From: Bacillus sp. Marseille-Q3570
GTDB taxonomy: Bacteria > Bacillota > Bacilli > Bacillales > Fictibacillaceae
DNA length: 64,000 nucleotides
Assembly (NCBI RefSeq): GCF_946151055.1
Contig: NZ_CAMGYZ010000002.1
Span: 310,001 to 374,000 of the forward strand
Direction: 5' to 3'
Shown: positions 16,795 through 25,427 of the stretch, piece by piece
How the letters are laid out: each line of letters begins with the position of its first letter
Numbering within the stretch: position 1 is the stretch's first letter
Made by a program: the position numbers and the translations under genes
The notes under the pieces: generated by a model
Seen by the model: only the letters and a program-made list of their open reading frames with translations
The model's database searches: none
Told to the model about the DNA's origin: nothing

Positions 16795-17055
16795 ATGGAG
16801 TGTCAAGATAAAAACGAACATGGTTCCAAATGTAAAGATTGGGCATGCAGGTTTTTGAAAACGGTGAAGCCTGGAACTTTAGTAAGGATTATAGTGGATG
16901 GCAGATTTCCGATAGAAGCCTCAAATGGTGATGACGAGCTGCGCTTTGGATGTGTCGACAAAAATAAATGTGCCACTTTTACTGCAGTCTCGAACAACGA
17001 ACCCTTTTTTATTGATTGTTCCAAAATACGTGTCATTGAGTTTCCAAATGATTAG
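16795..17055 (+). CDS. Small Cys-containing protein, possible spore outer-layer protein (paralogue 1)
   Basis: This 86-residue hydrophilic protein is a paralogue of the next gene. Shared features are a Lys/Asp/Cys-rich start, a C-R-L/FLK segment, P-GTLVR, a central LRFGC-D-C block (cysteines spaced like the partner's) and a DC-KI-VI or CC-I-AI end. There is no signal peptide or membrane helix. I do not recognise the family. A SigK-like promoter and GAGGAGG precede it, and regularly spaced cysteines in small mother-cell proteins often crosslink coat or exosporium layers, so a spore role is inferred, not shown. Confidence 0.65.
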   Translation: MECQDKNEHGSKCKDWACRFLKTVKPGTLVRIIVDGRFPIEASNGDDELRFGCVDKNKCATFTAVSNNEPFFIDCSKIRVIEFPND

Positions 17056-17063
17056 GAGGAGGT

Positions 17064-17345
17064 ATGACTATGGGCTTGCTTAAAAATGATAAAAAGAATG
17101 ATTGTTCAGGTTGTGCATGCCGAGTCTTGAAGAAATTGGAGCCAGGCACGCTCGTCAGGGTTTTCAATGGTTCCCAAGACCCGCTGGACTCACCAGATGA
17201 ATCGGATGCTCTGCAATTTCTCTGCTTCGACCCGAAAACATGTATCGTGAAATTCAGAGATTCAGAGAACACCATTTATGTCCTTTGTTGTGAACAGATC
17301 CATGCAATCAGTCTAGTTCCAGAAAATAATAATGTAAACGGATAA
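17064..17345 (+). CDS. Small Cys-containing protein, paralogue 2 of the pair
   Basis: The 93-residue protein starts 8 bases after its paralogue, behind AGGAGGT. It has CSGCACRVLKKLEPGTLVRV at about residues 13-32, FLCFDPKTC near 56 and YVLCCEQIHAI near 76, so it keeps the partner's cysteine positions and adds others. The two were created by tandem duplication and are certainly co-transcribed. A structural cysteine-linked role is the simplest reading. The function is not established. Confidence 0.68.
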   Translation: MTMGLLKNDKKNDCSGCACRVLKKLEPGTLVRVFNGSQDPLDSPDESDALQFLCFDPKTCIVKFRDSENTIYVLCCEQIHAISLVPENNNVNG

Positions 17346-17374
17346 AAGCAGCAGTAGTACAATTGATCCATTTA

Positions 17375-17500
17375 GCGAGATTTCTTGTCAGTTTTGCGAG
17401 ATTTTTATCCTGTTCCGCGAGATTAATGCTCTTTTTCGCGAGAATATCCACCGTTTCCGCCAGATTAACCGTCAGTTCCGCGAGATTGGTATTTATATCG
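17375..17500. repeat. Array of 21-bp units, core CGCGAGATT (6 units)
   Basis: GCGAGATT (with variants GCGAGAAT and GCCAGATT) starts at 17375, 17396, 17417, 17438, 17459 and 17480, exactly 21 bases apart. On the minus strand the array reads as heptads of the form NLAExxx. It lies between the paralogue pair and the terminator at 17528. Confidence 0.9.
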
Positions 17501-17527
17501 TCCCTCGGTTCTGCGTAAAACACAAAT

Positions 17528-17560
17528 AAAGCTGATCGAAATCGAATTTCGATCAGCTTT
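17528..17560. terminator. Strong bidirectional terminator
   Basis: A 15-bp perfect stem (17528-17542 with 17546-17560, arms AAAGCTGATCGAAAT and its complement) with a 3-base loop and A/T runs on both sides. It ends the six-gene dehydrogenase operon on the minus strand and the small paralogue pair on the plus strand. Confidence 0.93.
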
Positions 17561-17566
17561 TTCATA

Positions 17567-19012
17567 TTAGATTACTGGTTCTGCTTCTTTCTTCTGTTGT
17601 TTGTTCGGTGGAATGTGGATCGCTTCTCCGGTCATTGACTCAAGAGCTTCCAGCCATCCTTCATTGAAGCTTGGATGCGGATAGAACGGATACGAGAGAT
17701 CTTCGTCGCGAGCAGCCATTTCGAGTGCTGTCACTCCGGATGAAATCATCTCCACAGCACCCTGTCCGATCATATGGACACCGAGCAACATGTCCGTTTC
17801 AGCATCTTTGACGATTTTGACAAGTCCTTCTTTTTTCCCAGCGATACTCGCAAAGCCATTCCCTGCCATCGAGAATTGGCCGGTAACCACTTGATAGCCC
17901 TCCTCAACAGCTTGATCCTCTGTGAGGCCCGCATATGCTATCGGTGTAGAGGTATGAACAACTGTCGGGATATAGCGGAGATTAAGCTCTGGTGATTTCC
18001 CTGCAATGTGCTCTGCCGCAACTTTTCCTTGCTTGATCGCTTTGACAGCAAGTGATGGTCCAATTGTTACATCTCCTACTGCATAGATATTCTTCTCTGT
18101 CGTTTCACTGAATTCGTTGACCACTAGAAACCCGTTTTCGTCTGTTTCGATTGATAACGCTTCAAGACCAAGTTCCGTAGTGTTTGGCTGGAAGCCTGTT
18201 GAAACGAGCAGATGAGAACCTTCAACCGTCAGTTTTTCATCCTTTTTCACCAGGTGGAGCGTTACGTTGTCGTCACTTTCTTCAACTGTTTCGATAATGG
18301 TATCTTTGATGACTTTAATCTTTGATTTTTTCATGACACGTGTCAATTCTTTGTTGATCTCCGTATCAAATCCGAACGCATTACCCCCATCTAAGACAAT
18401 TGTAACCTTCGATCCCATTGCATTGAAACTCGTAGCCGCTTCTAACGTAATATAGTCGGATCCATAGATTACGAGATGCTCCGGCACTTCTTCGATCGCG
18501 TATATCTCCTGAGCGTTGTATACGTGATTGAAGCGTGCGTCGATCTCTTCCGGTATAGCGGTGGATGCCCCAGTCGCTACAATCGACTTTTCATACTTAT
18601 ACATCTCGAACGTATCGCCCGATTCAACACCGATACGGTTTCCTGTCATAAAAGAGGCGCTTCCATTGATGACCTCGATTTTATTTGCTTTACATAGCGC
18701 TTCGACACCCTTCTGTAATGCGGAAACGGTTTGTTTCATATAGGTGTTGTGCTGGGACATGTTGAACTTAGGTTCAGCGGCCTCAATCCCAAGCTGCTGC
18801 ATGTGTTTCCAATCTCCCAGCTTTTCTGCTGTGTGTGCATAAAGTTTTGATGGGATACACCCCTTACTCAGACAGATGCCGCCGAGGTCTCCTTTTTCAA
18901 TCAGCGTAACCTCGATTCCGAGCTGAGCAGCACGGATTGCAGCATTGTATCCCCCAGGTCCTCCGCCGACGATGATCAGTTCACGCTCTTGTATTACTTC
19001 ACCTACTACCAT
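17567..19012 (-). CDS. lpdA: Dihydrolipoyl dehydrogenase (E3)
   Basis: The 481-residue flavoprotein reoxidises the dihydrolipoyl arm of E2 and passes electrons to NAD. Visible parts are the FAD-binding GGGPGGYNAA (about 16-25), the redox-active disulfide CLSKGC (Cys47, Cys52) within GGICLSKGCIPSK, a second nucleotide-binding region near 180, AVGD near 315, and the C-terminal catalytic His-Glu region HPHPSFNE near 445. It starts one base after the E2 stop and is the last gene of the operon. Having its own E3 suggests the complex is self-contained rather than borrowing the housekeeping enzyme. Confidence 0.95.
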   Translation of the reverse strand: MVVGEVIQERELIIVGGGPGGYNAAIRAAQLGIEVTLIEKGDLGGICLSKGCIPSKLYAHTAEKLGDWKHMQQLGIEAAEPKFNMSQHNTYMKQTVSALQKGVEALCKANKIEVINGSASFMTGNRIGVESGDTFEMYKYEKSIVATGASTAIPEEIDARFNHVYNAQEIYAIEEVPEHLVIYGSDYITLEAATSFNAMGSKVTIVLDGGNAFGFDTEINKELTRVMKKSKIKVIKDTIIETVEESDDNVTLHLVKKDEKLTVEGSHLLVSTGFQPNTTELGLEALSIETDENGFLVVNEFSETTEKNIYAVGDVTIGPSLAVKAIKQGKVAAEHIAGKSPELNLRYIPTVVHTSTPIAYAGLTEDQAVEEGYQVVTGQFSMAGNGFASIAGKKEGLVKIVKDAETDMLLGVHMIGQGAVEMISSGVTALEMAARDEDLSYPFYPHPSFNEGWLEALESMTGEAIHIPPNKQQKKEAEPVI

Positions 19013-19013
19013 G

Positions 19014-20279
19014 TTATATCAGCTCCAATGTCATTGCTGCAGGGTTTTCGATATAGTGCATGAAGCGATTCGTAAATGCGACTGCGGTAGCACCATCCGC
19101 TACACGGTGATCGAATGTCATCGATACATTCATGATCGAGCGGATGACGATTTCATCATTGATGACGACAGGCATTTTCTTCGTTTTATGGAAAGCCATC
19201 AAACCGACTTCAGGATGGTTGATGATCGGTGTCGCACCAGTGCTTCCAAGTGGACCGACATTACTGATCGTGAATGTGCCGCCCTTCATTTCAGATGGCT
19301 TCAATTTATTCGTTTTCGCTTTATTGATCAGCTCTTTCATTTCGCTGTTGATTGAAGAGATCGATTTTTGTTCTACATTCTTCACAACTGGCACGATCAA
19401 TCCATCGTCAGCATCCGTCGCAATCCCCATGTTCACTTCACCTTCGAGTCGGATGACTTCATTCTCTTCATCGAGTTTTGAATTGAAGATTGGATAATCA
19501 CGCAGTGCTAGCTGTAACGCTTTTACAAAGAAGGCAGCGAGTGATACGTTCATTCCCTTCGATCCATCCGGGTCAGCTGCTTTAAGGGATTTTTTCAAGT
19601 CTAATAGATTCGTAAGATCGACTTCATCAAAATGAGACACGTGTGGAATCGTGTAAAGTGATTGCGTCATCTTCTGCGCAATCTGTTTCCGGCGTCCTTT
19701 GAAAGGAATTTCCTTTGCTTCTGCTACAGGTATTGTCATTGCTGCAGGGGCCACAGACGCTTCCTCTTGTTTCGTTTCCACCTGTTCCTGACCGCCATTG
19801 ATGAATTGATACACATCCTCTTCAGTTACACGTCCAGCAGGACCAGACCCATTGATCTGCTCGATGTTTACATTGTTTTCACGAGCGATTTTCCTCGTAT
19901 ATGGAGCTGCAAGTACACGTCTTGTTAAGCGTGTCATGGATTGCACTGCGCTCATTGAATGTTCAGTTTGGGCTGCTGGTACAGGTTTTTCTGGTTTAAC
20001 CTGCACTGGTTCTTCCGGCATTTTATCTTCTGTAGGAACACTACCTTCTTTTTCAATCAGGATGATCGTAGTACCGACTGTGACGACTTCACCTTCAGAC
20101 GCTTTGATTTCTTTTACCGTACCCGCGACTGGTGACGGGAGTTCAGCTGTTACTTTATCTGTCTGGACCTCGACTAATGGTTGGTCGATTTTGACTACGT
20201 CTCCTGGAGAGACATGAAAATGTGTGATTTCTCCTTCTGTTATTCCTTCCCCGATGTCATGGAGCTTTACTTCAATCAT
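19014..20279 (-). CDS. 2-oxo acid dehydrogenase E2 (dihydrolipoamide acyltransferase)
   Basis: The 421-residue core subunit has one lipoyl domain (lipoyl-Lys42 in QTDKVTAE), a Pro/Glu-rich linker, a peripheral-subunit-binding domain (about 118-152, with APYTRKIARE and GPAGRV), a second linker, and the catalytic acyltransferase domain with DHRVADG near 395. It moves the acyl group from E1 to CoA. Lipoate would be attached by an enzyme such as the LplJ homologue at 42339. The acyl specificity of E2 cannot be read with certainty; BkdB-like and PdhC-like names are both possible. Confidence 0.93.
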   Translation of the reverse strand: MIEVKLHDIGEGITEGEITHFHVSPGDVVKIDQPLVEVQTDKVTAELPSPVAGTVKEIKASEGEVVTVGTTIILIEKEGSVPTEDKMPEEPVQVKPEKPVPAAQTEHSMSAVQSMTRLTRRVLAAPYTRKIARENNVNIEQINGSGPAGRVTEEDVYQFINGGQEQVETKQEEASVAPAAMTIPVAEAKEIPFKGRRKQIAQKMTQSLYTIPHVSHFDEVDLTNLLDLKKSLKAADPDGSKGMNVSLAAFFVKALQLALRDYPIFNSKLDEENEVIRLEGEVNMGIATDADDGLIVPVVKNVEQKSISSINSEMKELINKAKTNKLKPSEMKGGTFTISNVGPLGSTGATPIINHPEVGLMAFHKTKKMPVVINDEIVIRSIMNVSMTFDHRVADGATAVAFTNRFMHYIENPAAMTLELI

Positions 20280-20294
20280 CTTCTTCCTCCTATC

Positions 20295-21293
20295 TTAGAA
20301 ACGTACTGTATCAACAATAGCCTGCTTGACACGCTCAGCATCAGGCAGATAGTGGTCCTCGATCGCAAACATCGGAACCGGTGTATCATGACCTGTCACA
20401 CGCTTGATCGGTGAGCGTAAGTGCAGGAATGAGGTGTCATTGATCAACGAAACCACATCGTTTCCTACTCCGCCTGTTCCTGGTGCCTCGTGTACAATGA
20501 CAGCACGCCCGGTTTTTTGCACAGACTCAGCGATCAGATCACGGTCTAGAGGATAGAGTGTGCGTAAATCAAGAACGTCACACGTTATGCCTTCCGCTTC
20601 TTCAATTTCCTTCGCCGCTTTCTTTACGACGTCCACCATCGCTCCCCATGCAATCAGGGTTATGTCTTCCCCCTCTTGAAGTCGAGCGCCTTTTCCGATT
20701 TCAACTGTATATTTCTCTTCCGGTATTTCAAGCTTATGTGAACGGTAGCAGCGCATCGGCTCCAAGAACAAGACCGGATCAGGATCCTCGATGCTCGCAA
20801 TCAAAAGCCCTTTCGCATCATACGCATTGGATGGGACGACCACCTTGATACCTGGCATATGTGTGAACAGCGCTTCGACACTGTCAGAGTGGATTTCCGG
20901 CGCACGGACCCCAGCTCCGAATGGAGCTCGGATAACCATTGGAACGGTAAAATGACCGAGAGTCCGTGAACGGATCCGTGAAGCATGCGTCATGATCTGG
21001 TTGAAAGCAGGATAGATGAATCCGAAAAATTGCATTTCCGCAATCGGTCGGAAGCCATTCATTGCAAGTCCGATCGAAGTACCGATAATTCCCGATTCAG
21101 CCAAAGGCGTATCAATGACTCGGTTTTCACCGAATTCAGCCTGAAGTCCGTCGGTTGCACGGAAAACTCCACCGTTCCTCCCGACATCCTCACCTAAAAC
21201 GAGTACATCGTCATGCTCGCGCATCATTGTCGCCATTGCGTCGGTGATCGCTTGCACCATCGTCAGTTTCTGAGTTTTAACCGCTGTACTCAT
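20295..21293 (-). CDS. 2-oxo acid dehydrogenase E1 beta subunit
   Basis: The 332-residue protein is the beta half of the thiamine-diphosphate-dependent decarboxylase. Family features are LGEDVGRNGGVFRAT near 32, DTPLAESGIIG near 60, the QFFGFIYPAFNQ segment near 88 and RAPFGAGVRAPEIHSDS near 122. The E1 alpha2-beta2 tetramer decarboxylates a 2-oxo acid and acylates lipoyl-E2. The gene follows E1 alpha without any gap (stop and start adjoin at 21293/21294) and has GAAGGAGG before its ATG. Subfamily features fit branched-chain, acetoin or pyruvate types. Confidence 0.93.
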   Translation of the reverse strand: MSTAVKTQKLTMVQAITDAMATMMREHDDVLVLGEDVGRNGGVFRATDGLQAEFGENRVIDTPLAESGIIGTSIGLAMNGFRPIAEMQFFGFIYPAFNQIMTHASRIRSRTLGHFTVPMVIRAPFGAGVRAPEIHSDSVEALFTHMPGIKVVVPSNAYDAKGLLIASIEDPDPVLFLEPMRCYRSHKLEIPEEKYTVEIGKGARLQEGEDITLIAWGAMVDVVKKAAKEIEEAEGITCDVLDLRTLYPLDRDLIAESVQKTGRAVIVHEAPGTGGVGNDVVSLINDTSFLHLRSPIKRVTGHDTPVPMFAIEDHYLPDAERVKQAIVDTVRF

Positions 21294-22361
21294 TTACACT
21301 TCCTCCTTCATACGGGACTTGAATCCATCAAGATGTTCCTGGACAGACCAGGTCGGTGTTTGGAAGACATGCGTAAACATATCGGTCGGCTCTGCTGGAC
21401 CGAATGCTTCCATATCTTCAACAGCTTGTTCGATTTCTCTTGTAATCTCTTCTTCGACCTGTGTTTTCCAAGCCTCTTCAAAATAGCCCTTGTTTGCCAT
21501 ATAGCGCTCAAGTCGCAATAGCGGGTCGGTCGTTTCACGGCGGCGCTTCGCTTCTTCTTGATCACGGTATTTGCTTGGATCATCTGCCGTCGTATGAGCA
21601 CCGTAGCGATAGGTCACAGCCTCGATCAACGTCGGACCGTTTCCTTCGCGGGCGTGCTCCATCGCTTTTTTCGTTTCGAAATACACGACGAAAATATCAT
21701 TTCCATCGATCCGGACGCCCGGAATGTCATAAGCGACCGCTTTCTGTGCGATCGTCTTCGTCTTCATCTGCTTTTCCATCGGCACCGAAATGGCGAACCC
21801 GTTGTTTTGATTGAAAAAGACAACAGGGGCATTGAAAACGCTTGCAAAATTCAAACCTTCATGAAAGTCCCCTTCTGAAGTTGCTCCATCACCGAAATAG
21901 ACGATGGAACCACGGTCAGTGCCTTTCATTTTTTCAGCCCATGCTGTACCTGTAGCATGTAAAAGTTGAGAAGCGATTGGCACTGCTGGAGGGAAAATGT
22001 TCTTTCCTTCTGGCGGCACACATCCCATTGGATACCCTTTCCAATAAAGGAATAGGTTGCGGGCAGAGTGGCCATAGGTTAATGTTGCCGCATGATCACG
22101 ATATGTCGGGAACATCCAGTCGCCTTCTTCAAGCACAAGCGAGCTCCCTACTTGAGCTGCTTCTTGCCCTTCAAATGGGACATACGTACCGATCCGTCCT
22201 TGCCGTTGTAGATTTACACCTTTACGGTCAAACATCCGTGCTCTGAGCATTTTTATATAAAGTTCTTTCGTCAATGATTCTGTCATCTCTTGTTCATATT
22301 CTGAGTTGACGATGACACCGTCTTCATTCAAGATCTGTTTTATAGGAAATTGCGCTTCCAT
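21294..22361 (-). CDS. 2-oxo acid dehydrogenase E1 alpha subunit
   Basis: The 355-residue subunit binds thiamine diphosphate through GDGATSEGDFHEGLNFASVF near 155 and FNQNNGFAIS. A GTYVPFEGQEAAQ segment near 59 resembles PdhA and BkdA proteins. Residues in the substrate pocket cannot be assigned without a structure. It lies 11 bases after the phenylalanine dehydrogenase gene, and AAGGAGGGG precedes ATG 22361. The context makes phenylpyruvate (or 2-oxo acids in general) a plausible substrate, rather than pyruvate; automatic annotation would probably call it pyruvate dehydrogenase. Confidence 0.93.
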   Translation of the reverse strand: MEAQFPIKQILNEDGVIVNSEYEQEMTESLTKELYIKMLRARMFDRKGVNLQRQGRIGTYVPFEGQEAAQVGSSLVLEEGDWMFPTYRDHAATLTYGHSARNLFLYWKGYPMGCVPPEGKNIFPPAVPIASQLLHATGTAWAEKMKGTDRGSIVYFGDGATSEGDFHEGLNFASVFNAPVVFFNQNNGFAISVPMEKQMKTKTIAQKAVAYDIPGVRIDGNDIFVVYFETKKAMEHAREGNGPTLIEAVTYRYGAHTTADDPSKYRDQEEAKRRRETTDPLLRLERYMANKGYFEEAWKTQVEEEITREIEQAVEDMEAFGPAEPTDMFTHVFQTPTWSVQEHLDGFKSRMKEEV

Positions 22362-22372
22362 AAGACCCCTCC

Positions 22373-23473
22373 TTAGTTACGTACATTCCATTTTTGTCGT
22401 TTCTTATGACTGAAGAAGCTGTTGCGCTTCATTCTCTTTGTCAAACGATCATTACAAAATTGATTTGCGGATTCAGCAGTGGAGATCGATTGTTCATTAG
22501 ATTTTTGGTAGATTTCCATCAAAGTATCGTAAATGGCTTTTGTTTTTGCTAGAACACGGTCTTTGTTCGGGCTGTACAACTCATCAGACACCTGGATGAG
22601 TCCGCCAGCGTTCACGATATAATCTGGTGCATATATGATTCCTTTTTCCTGCAAGAACTTGCCGTGTTCATCTCTTAATAGCTGGTTGTTCGCAGATCCG
22701 ACGACAGCCTTCACCTTCAACTGTTCAATCGTTTCGTCGTTGATGATTCCTCCAAGCGCACAAGGAACGAAAACATCTGCTGGAACACTGTAGATTTCAT
22801 TGCCTTCTACGACTCTTACGTTACCTTTCAGACCTTCAGCTTGATCGATGATTTGTCTGATAGCCGATTCATTGATATCAGTGACATAAAGGTCAGCGCC
22901 ATCTTCAAGTAGTTTTTCAGCAACTTTGTATCCAACTTTTCCAAGTCCCTGGATCGAATACGTTTTACCACTTAAATCATCGGAACCGTAAAGGACGTTA
23001 TTCGTCGCCTTCAGACCATAAAGAACCCCTTCTGCAGTCGGAATCGATGAGTCTCCGCTTCCACCATATTCTTCAGGCACACCGACGATGCAATTCGTTT
23101 CTTTCAATGCATGGACGAAATCGTCTGGAGTCGTCCCCATATCGGTGCCTGTATAGAAACGTCCGCTTAACGATTCTACGAATTGGCCGAATGCACGGAA
23201 TAATTCAGGCGAACGATCCTTCAATGGATCTCCAATGATCACTGCCTTTCCGCCTCCGAAATCAACATCTGCCGCAGCGCATTTATAAGTCATGCCTTTT
23301 GATAGACGGAGTACATCCTCGATCGCCTCGTCCGTAGAATTATATGGTCTCATACGACAACCGCCCAATGCTGGTCCCAGTGTCGTATTATGTATCGCGA
23401 TAATAGCTTTCAGCCCTGTATCAGGATCATTGCAAAACAAAACTTGTTCGTGTCCATTGATGCGTTCAAACAT
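22373..23473 (-). CDS. Phenylalanine dehydrogenase (Glu/Leu/Phe/Val dehydrogenase family)
   Basis: I start at ATG 23473 (366 residues), behind TTGGGGGA. The enzyme oxidatively deaminates an amino acid with NAD. The catalytic lysine region reads [17 protein letters not shown], which matches Bacillus phenylalanine dehydrogenases as I recall them; leucine dehydrogenases have NAAAGLNLGGGK there. The C-terminal NSFFS and KWN segments also match the Lysinibacillus sphaericus enzyme type. The Rossmann motif [10 protein letters not shown] lies near 177. Its product, phenylpyruvate, is the predicted substrate of the E1-E2-E3 complex encoded downstream with an 11-base gap. Leucine or valine dehydrogenase is the alternative. 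Confidence 0.85.
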   Translation of the reverse strand: MFERINGHEQVLFCNDPDTGLKAIIAIHNTTLGPALGGCRMRPYNSTDEAIEDVLRLSKGMTYKCAAADVDFGGGKAVIIGDPLKDRSPELFRAFGQFVESLSGRFYTGTDMGTTPDDFVHALKETNCIVGVPEEYGGSGDSSIPTAEGVLYGLKATNNVLYGSDDLSGKTYSIQGLGKVGYKVAEKLLEDGADLYVTDINESAIRQIIDQAEGLKGNVRVVEGNEIYSVPADVFVPCALGGIINDETIEQLKVKAVVGSANNQLLRDEHGKFLQEKGIIYAPDYIVNAGGLIQVSDELYSPNKDRVLAKTKAIYDTLMEIYQKSNEQSISTAESANQFCNDRLTKRMKRNSFFSHKKRQKWNVRN

Positions 23474-23550
23474 GGTGTAATCCCCCAATTCTATTAATCT
23501 GGATGACTATTGAACCGTCATCGTAAACGCTTTCATACAATTGCAAAAAA

Positions 23551-23946
23551 TTAAGCCTTCATCGACTCGATCTTTTCCTTGATCATTTCTTTCGGTAGTA
23601 TATATTGTGTGACTTCGCCTTCTCCAATTTTTTCTTTATTGTTCCGAACTTCGAGATCACAGATGACCGCTCTTCCTTTTATCTCTCTAAGAGTAGCCGT
23701 TACGGTGATTTCGCTTCCAGCAGGCGTCGGGTTGAGATGTTTGGCTGAAACTCCACCACCAATTCCTTCCTCGTGTTCTTCAAGATATGGAAGAATGATT
23801 TGCCGTGCTGCCCATTCCATGTGATAGACCATCGAAACAGTCGAATAAGCAGGGTGTACCAAATTCCCTTCGAACTGCGCATACATATCAGGTGTCACTG
23901 TAGCAGTAATGGTAGCCTGTTGACCAACTTGCATACCTGGCTTCAT
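23551..23946 (-). CDS. Hotdog-fold thioesterase, fluoroacetyl-CoA thioesterase (FlK)-like
   Basis: The 131-residue protein has the FlK-type active-site pattern: Thr36 in PAYSTVSM, Glu44 in HMEWAAR and His70 in AKHLNPTPAG. FlK proteins hydrolyse particular acyl-CoA thioesters. It is the first gene of the phenylalanine dehydrogenase operon, directly behind the operator-containing promoter. A likely job is to release CoA from phenylacetyl-CoA-derived dead-end thioesters or excess phenylacetyl-CoA. It is not the PaaI type by these motifs. AGGAGG precedes ATG 23946. Confidence 0.8.
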   Translation of the reverse strand: MKPGMQVGQQATITATVTPDMYAQFEGNLVHPAYSTVSMVYHMEWAARQIILPYLEEHEEGIGGGVSAKHLNPTPAGSEITVTATLREIKGRAVICDLEVRNNKEKIGEGEVTQYILPKEMIKEKIESMKA

Positions 23947-24050
23947 TATATCTGCCTCCTTTGCTTCTTATCTTCATGAAGAGAAACTGTATTCTATTCC
24001 AAGTCCAGTTCATTCTTTATAAATGGACGTTATTATCCATTTTAAATATG

Positions 24051-24095
24051 ACGTTTATTTAACGATATAATATCATTTTGTTTAATAAAATGCAA
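24051..24095 (-). promoter_or_regulatory. Promoter and operator of the thioesterase-PheDH-E1/E2/E3 operon
   Basis: On the minus strand TTGCAT (24095-24090), 17 bases, TATTAT (24072-24067), then after 1 base the 15-mer with arms CGTT and AACG around AAATA (24065-24051). The same 15-mer lies at the same distance from the -10 of the paaA promoter at 39755-39799. A second inverted repeat, AATGGA-N8-TCCATT, lies at 24022-24041 within the leader. Confidence 0.8.
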
Positions 24096-24206
24096 TGAAA
24101 TGTAAGGTTCCAGCTTACTTCGAAAGAGGTGATTTTTGCATGACATCAGGGTTTTAACGCTTTAAAGTGTCGGACATCCTCCAGTAACCCCTCTTTTTTG
24201 CCCGAT

Positions 24207-24287
24207 AAAAAAGACGACTCGAATCGTATACCGCATTCACTAACGGAAAACGTTATTTCGTGAATATCGATACTTTCGAGTCATCTT
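24207..24287 (-). terminator. Long nested hairpin terminator of the SDR gene
   Basis: Nested arms, from outside in: AAGA/TCTT, GACTCGAA (24216-24223)/TTCGAGTC (24275-24282), GTAT/ATAC, ATTCAC (24235-24240)/GTGAAT (24260-24265), TAACG/CGTTA (24241-24255). On the minus strand the stem is followed by TTTTTT. It is unusually large for a simple terminator. Confidence 0.7.
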
Positions 24288-24310
24288 CAACTAGTTGTTT
24301 TGATATTCGA

Positions 24311-25030
24311 TTAATATCTCGGGTATTCCTGTGACAATGGGTGCAGGACGATTTCATCGATGATCATGTGCTTCGGAGCTGAAGCCATATAACATACTGC
24401 CTCTGCGATGTCATCGACCTTCAACCAATCCTCTTTATGCTCTTCACCCTGTTTGGAATCCGCAAAGAACGTGTCGATTGCTCCAGGGTTTACAGTACCG
24501 ACACGGATGCCGTACTCTTGTACTTCCTGTGCCACTGAACCGATGAATCCTTGAACCGCATACTTTGTTGCTGTATACGCTGATCCATTGGCGATCGTTC
24601 TTCTCCCTACATCTGATGAAATGGTGATGATCGTACCAGATCGTTTTTCTTTCATGAACGGCAGGACTTCCTTCGTGGTTAAAAACACCCCGCGCGTGTT
24701 GACAGCGAAAACTTTCTCCCAATCTTCAAGAGTTGTCTCTTCAGCAGTTTTGAAAAATCCGATTCCAGCATTATTGATTAAAATATCAACTTGTCCGTAA
24801 TGATCGAAAATTTGTTTAAACGCTTTTTTGACTTGCTGCTCATCCGTAACATCAGCTTGAAGGCTAAGTACCTTGCTGCCGTTTTCCTCTAATTCTTTTG
24901 CGGTTTCATGAATTTGTTCAGAAGACCCGATGATTGCTAATTTCGTTCCCTCGGCCGCTACTCGAGTAGCAATTGCTTTACCTGCACCTCGGGATGCACC
25001 AGTGATGACAGCTACTTTTTCATTTAGCAT
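24311..25030 (-). CDS. Short-chain dehydrogenase/reductase (classical SDR)
   Basis: I start at ATG 25030 (239 residues), which has AAGGGGA upstream and gives the usual SDR N-terminus; 11 more residues are possible. Visible motifs are TGASRGAG (about 9-16), NNAG near 84, a Ser near 136 and YTATK near 149. FabG-like members reduce 3-oxoacyl or other ketones with NAD(P)H. The gene has its own terminator and lies upstream of the dehydrogenase operon on the same strand, so it may be unrelated to phenylalanine breakdown. The substrate is unknown. Confidence 0.85.
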   Translation of the reverse strand: MLNEKVAVITGASRGAGKAIATRVAAEGTKLAIIGSSEQIHETAKELEENGSKVLSLQADVTDEQQVKKAFKQIFDHYGQVDILINNAGIGFFKTAEETTLEDWEKVFAVNTRGVFLTTKEVLPFMKEKRSGTIITISSDVGRRTIANGSAYTATKYAVQGFIGSVAQEVQEYGIRVGTVNPGAIDTFFADSKQGEEHKEDWLKVDDIAEAVCYMASAPKHMIIDEIVLHPLSQEYPRY

Positions 25031-25174
25031 AGGATTTATTCCCCTTTCTATCGATTCGCTCATGTTGTCCGTACATCATTGTACTATATCGTTCGCCTTT
25101 ATTTCGAGTTTTAAACCTGTGTTCGTAGATTTTACAAACGGGTAAGATTGTTGAAGAAGGATTGCAGTTGTGGC

Positions 25175-25360
25175 TTAACGGACAGGAGAGACTCTATTTG
25201 TGACAAAAAAGCCAATTGTCGTATGCTAACGGACACCAGAGACGTTATTCGTTAAAAAGTACATTGTTTCGATGATCTTGGAGCAAATAAGGTCTTCTGT
25301 GTCCGTTAAGTTTATAAAAATGAGTATTTTGTAGAAATAAGGTCTTCTATGTCCGTTAGA
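25175..25360. repeat. Dyad array of 26-bp TTAACGGACAC units, 51/50-bp spacing (4 units)
   Basis: Two units in plus orientation (TAACGGACA at 25176 and 25227, 51 bases apart) face two in minus orientation (AAATAAGGTCTTCT at 25285 and 25335, 50 bases apart). The whole block is an imperfect long dyad. The stretch 25031-25561 (531 bases) holds no gene; besides the array it has the SDR upstream region and the terminator at 25428. Confidence 0.88.
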
Positions 25361-25427
25361 TTTATGAATAAGTCATTCTTTCTCAATCGGGCATTAATGG
25401 AATACGCTCCTCAACAATATAACGAAG

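Noticed and set aside
17308-17565. An 85-residue minus-strand frame with NLAE heptads
   Set aside because: It is the translation of the 21-bp array and a terminator; no ribosome binding site precedes it, and the other 21-bp arrays give unrelated peptides.
22373-23473. Leucine dehydrogenase
   Set aside because: The catalytic-lysine segment [12 protein letters not shown] and the NSFFS end fit phenylalanine dehydrogenases better; leucine dehydrogenases have NAAAGLNLGGGK. A residual chance remains.
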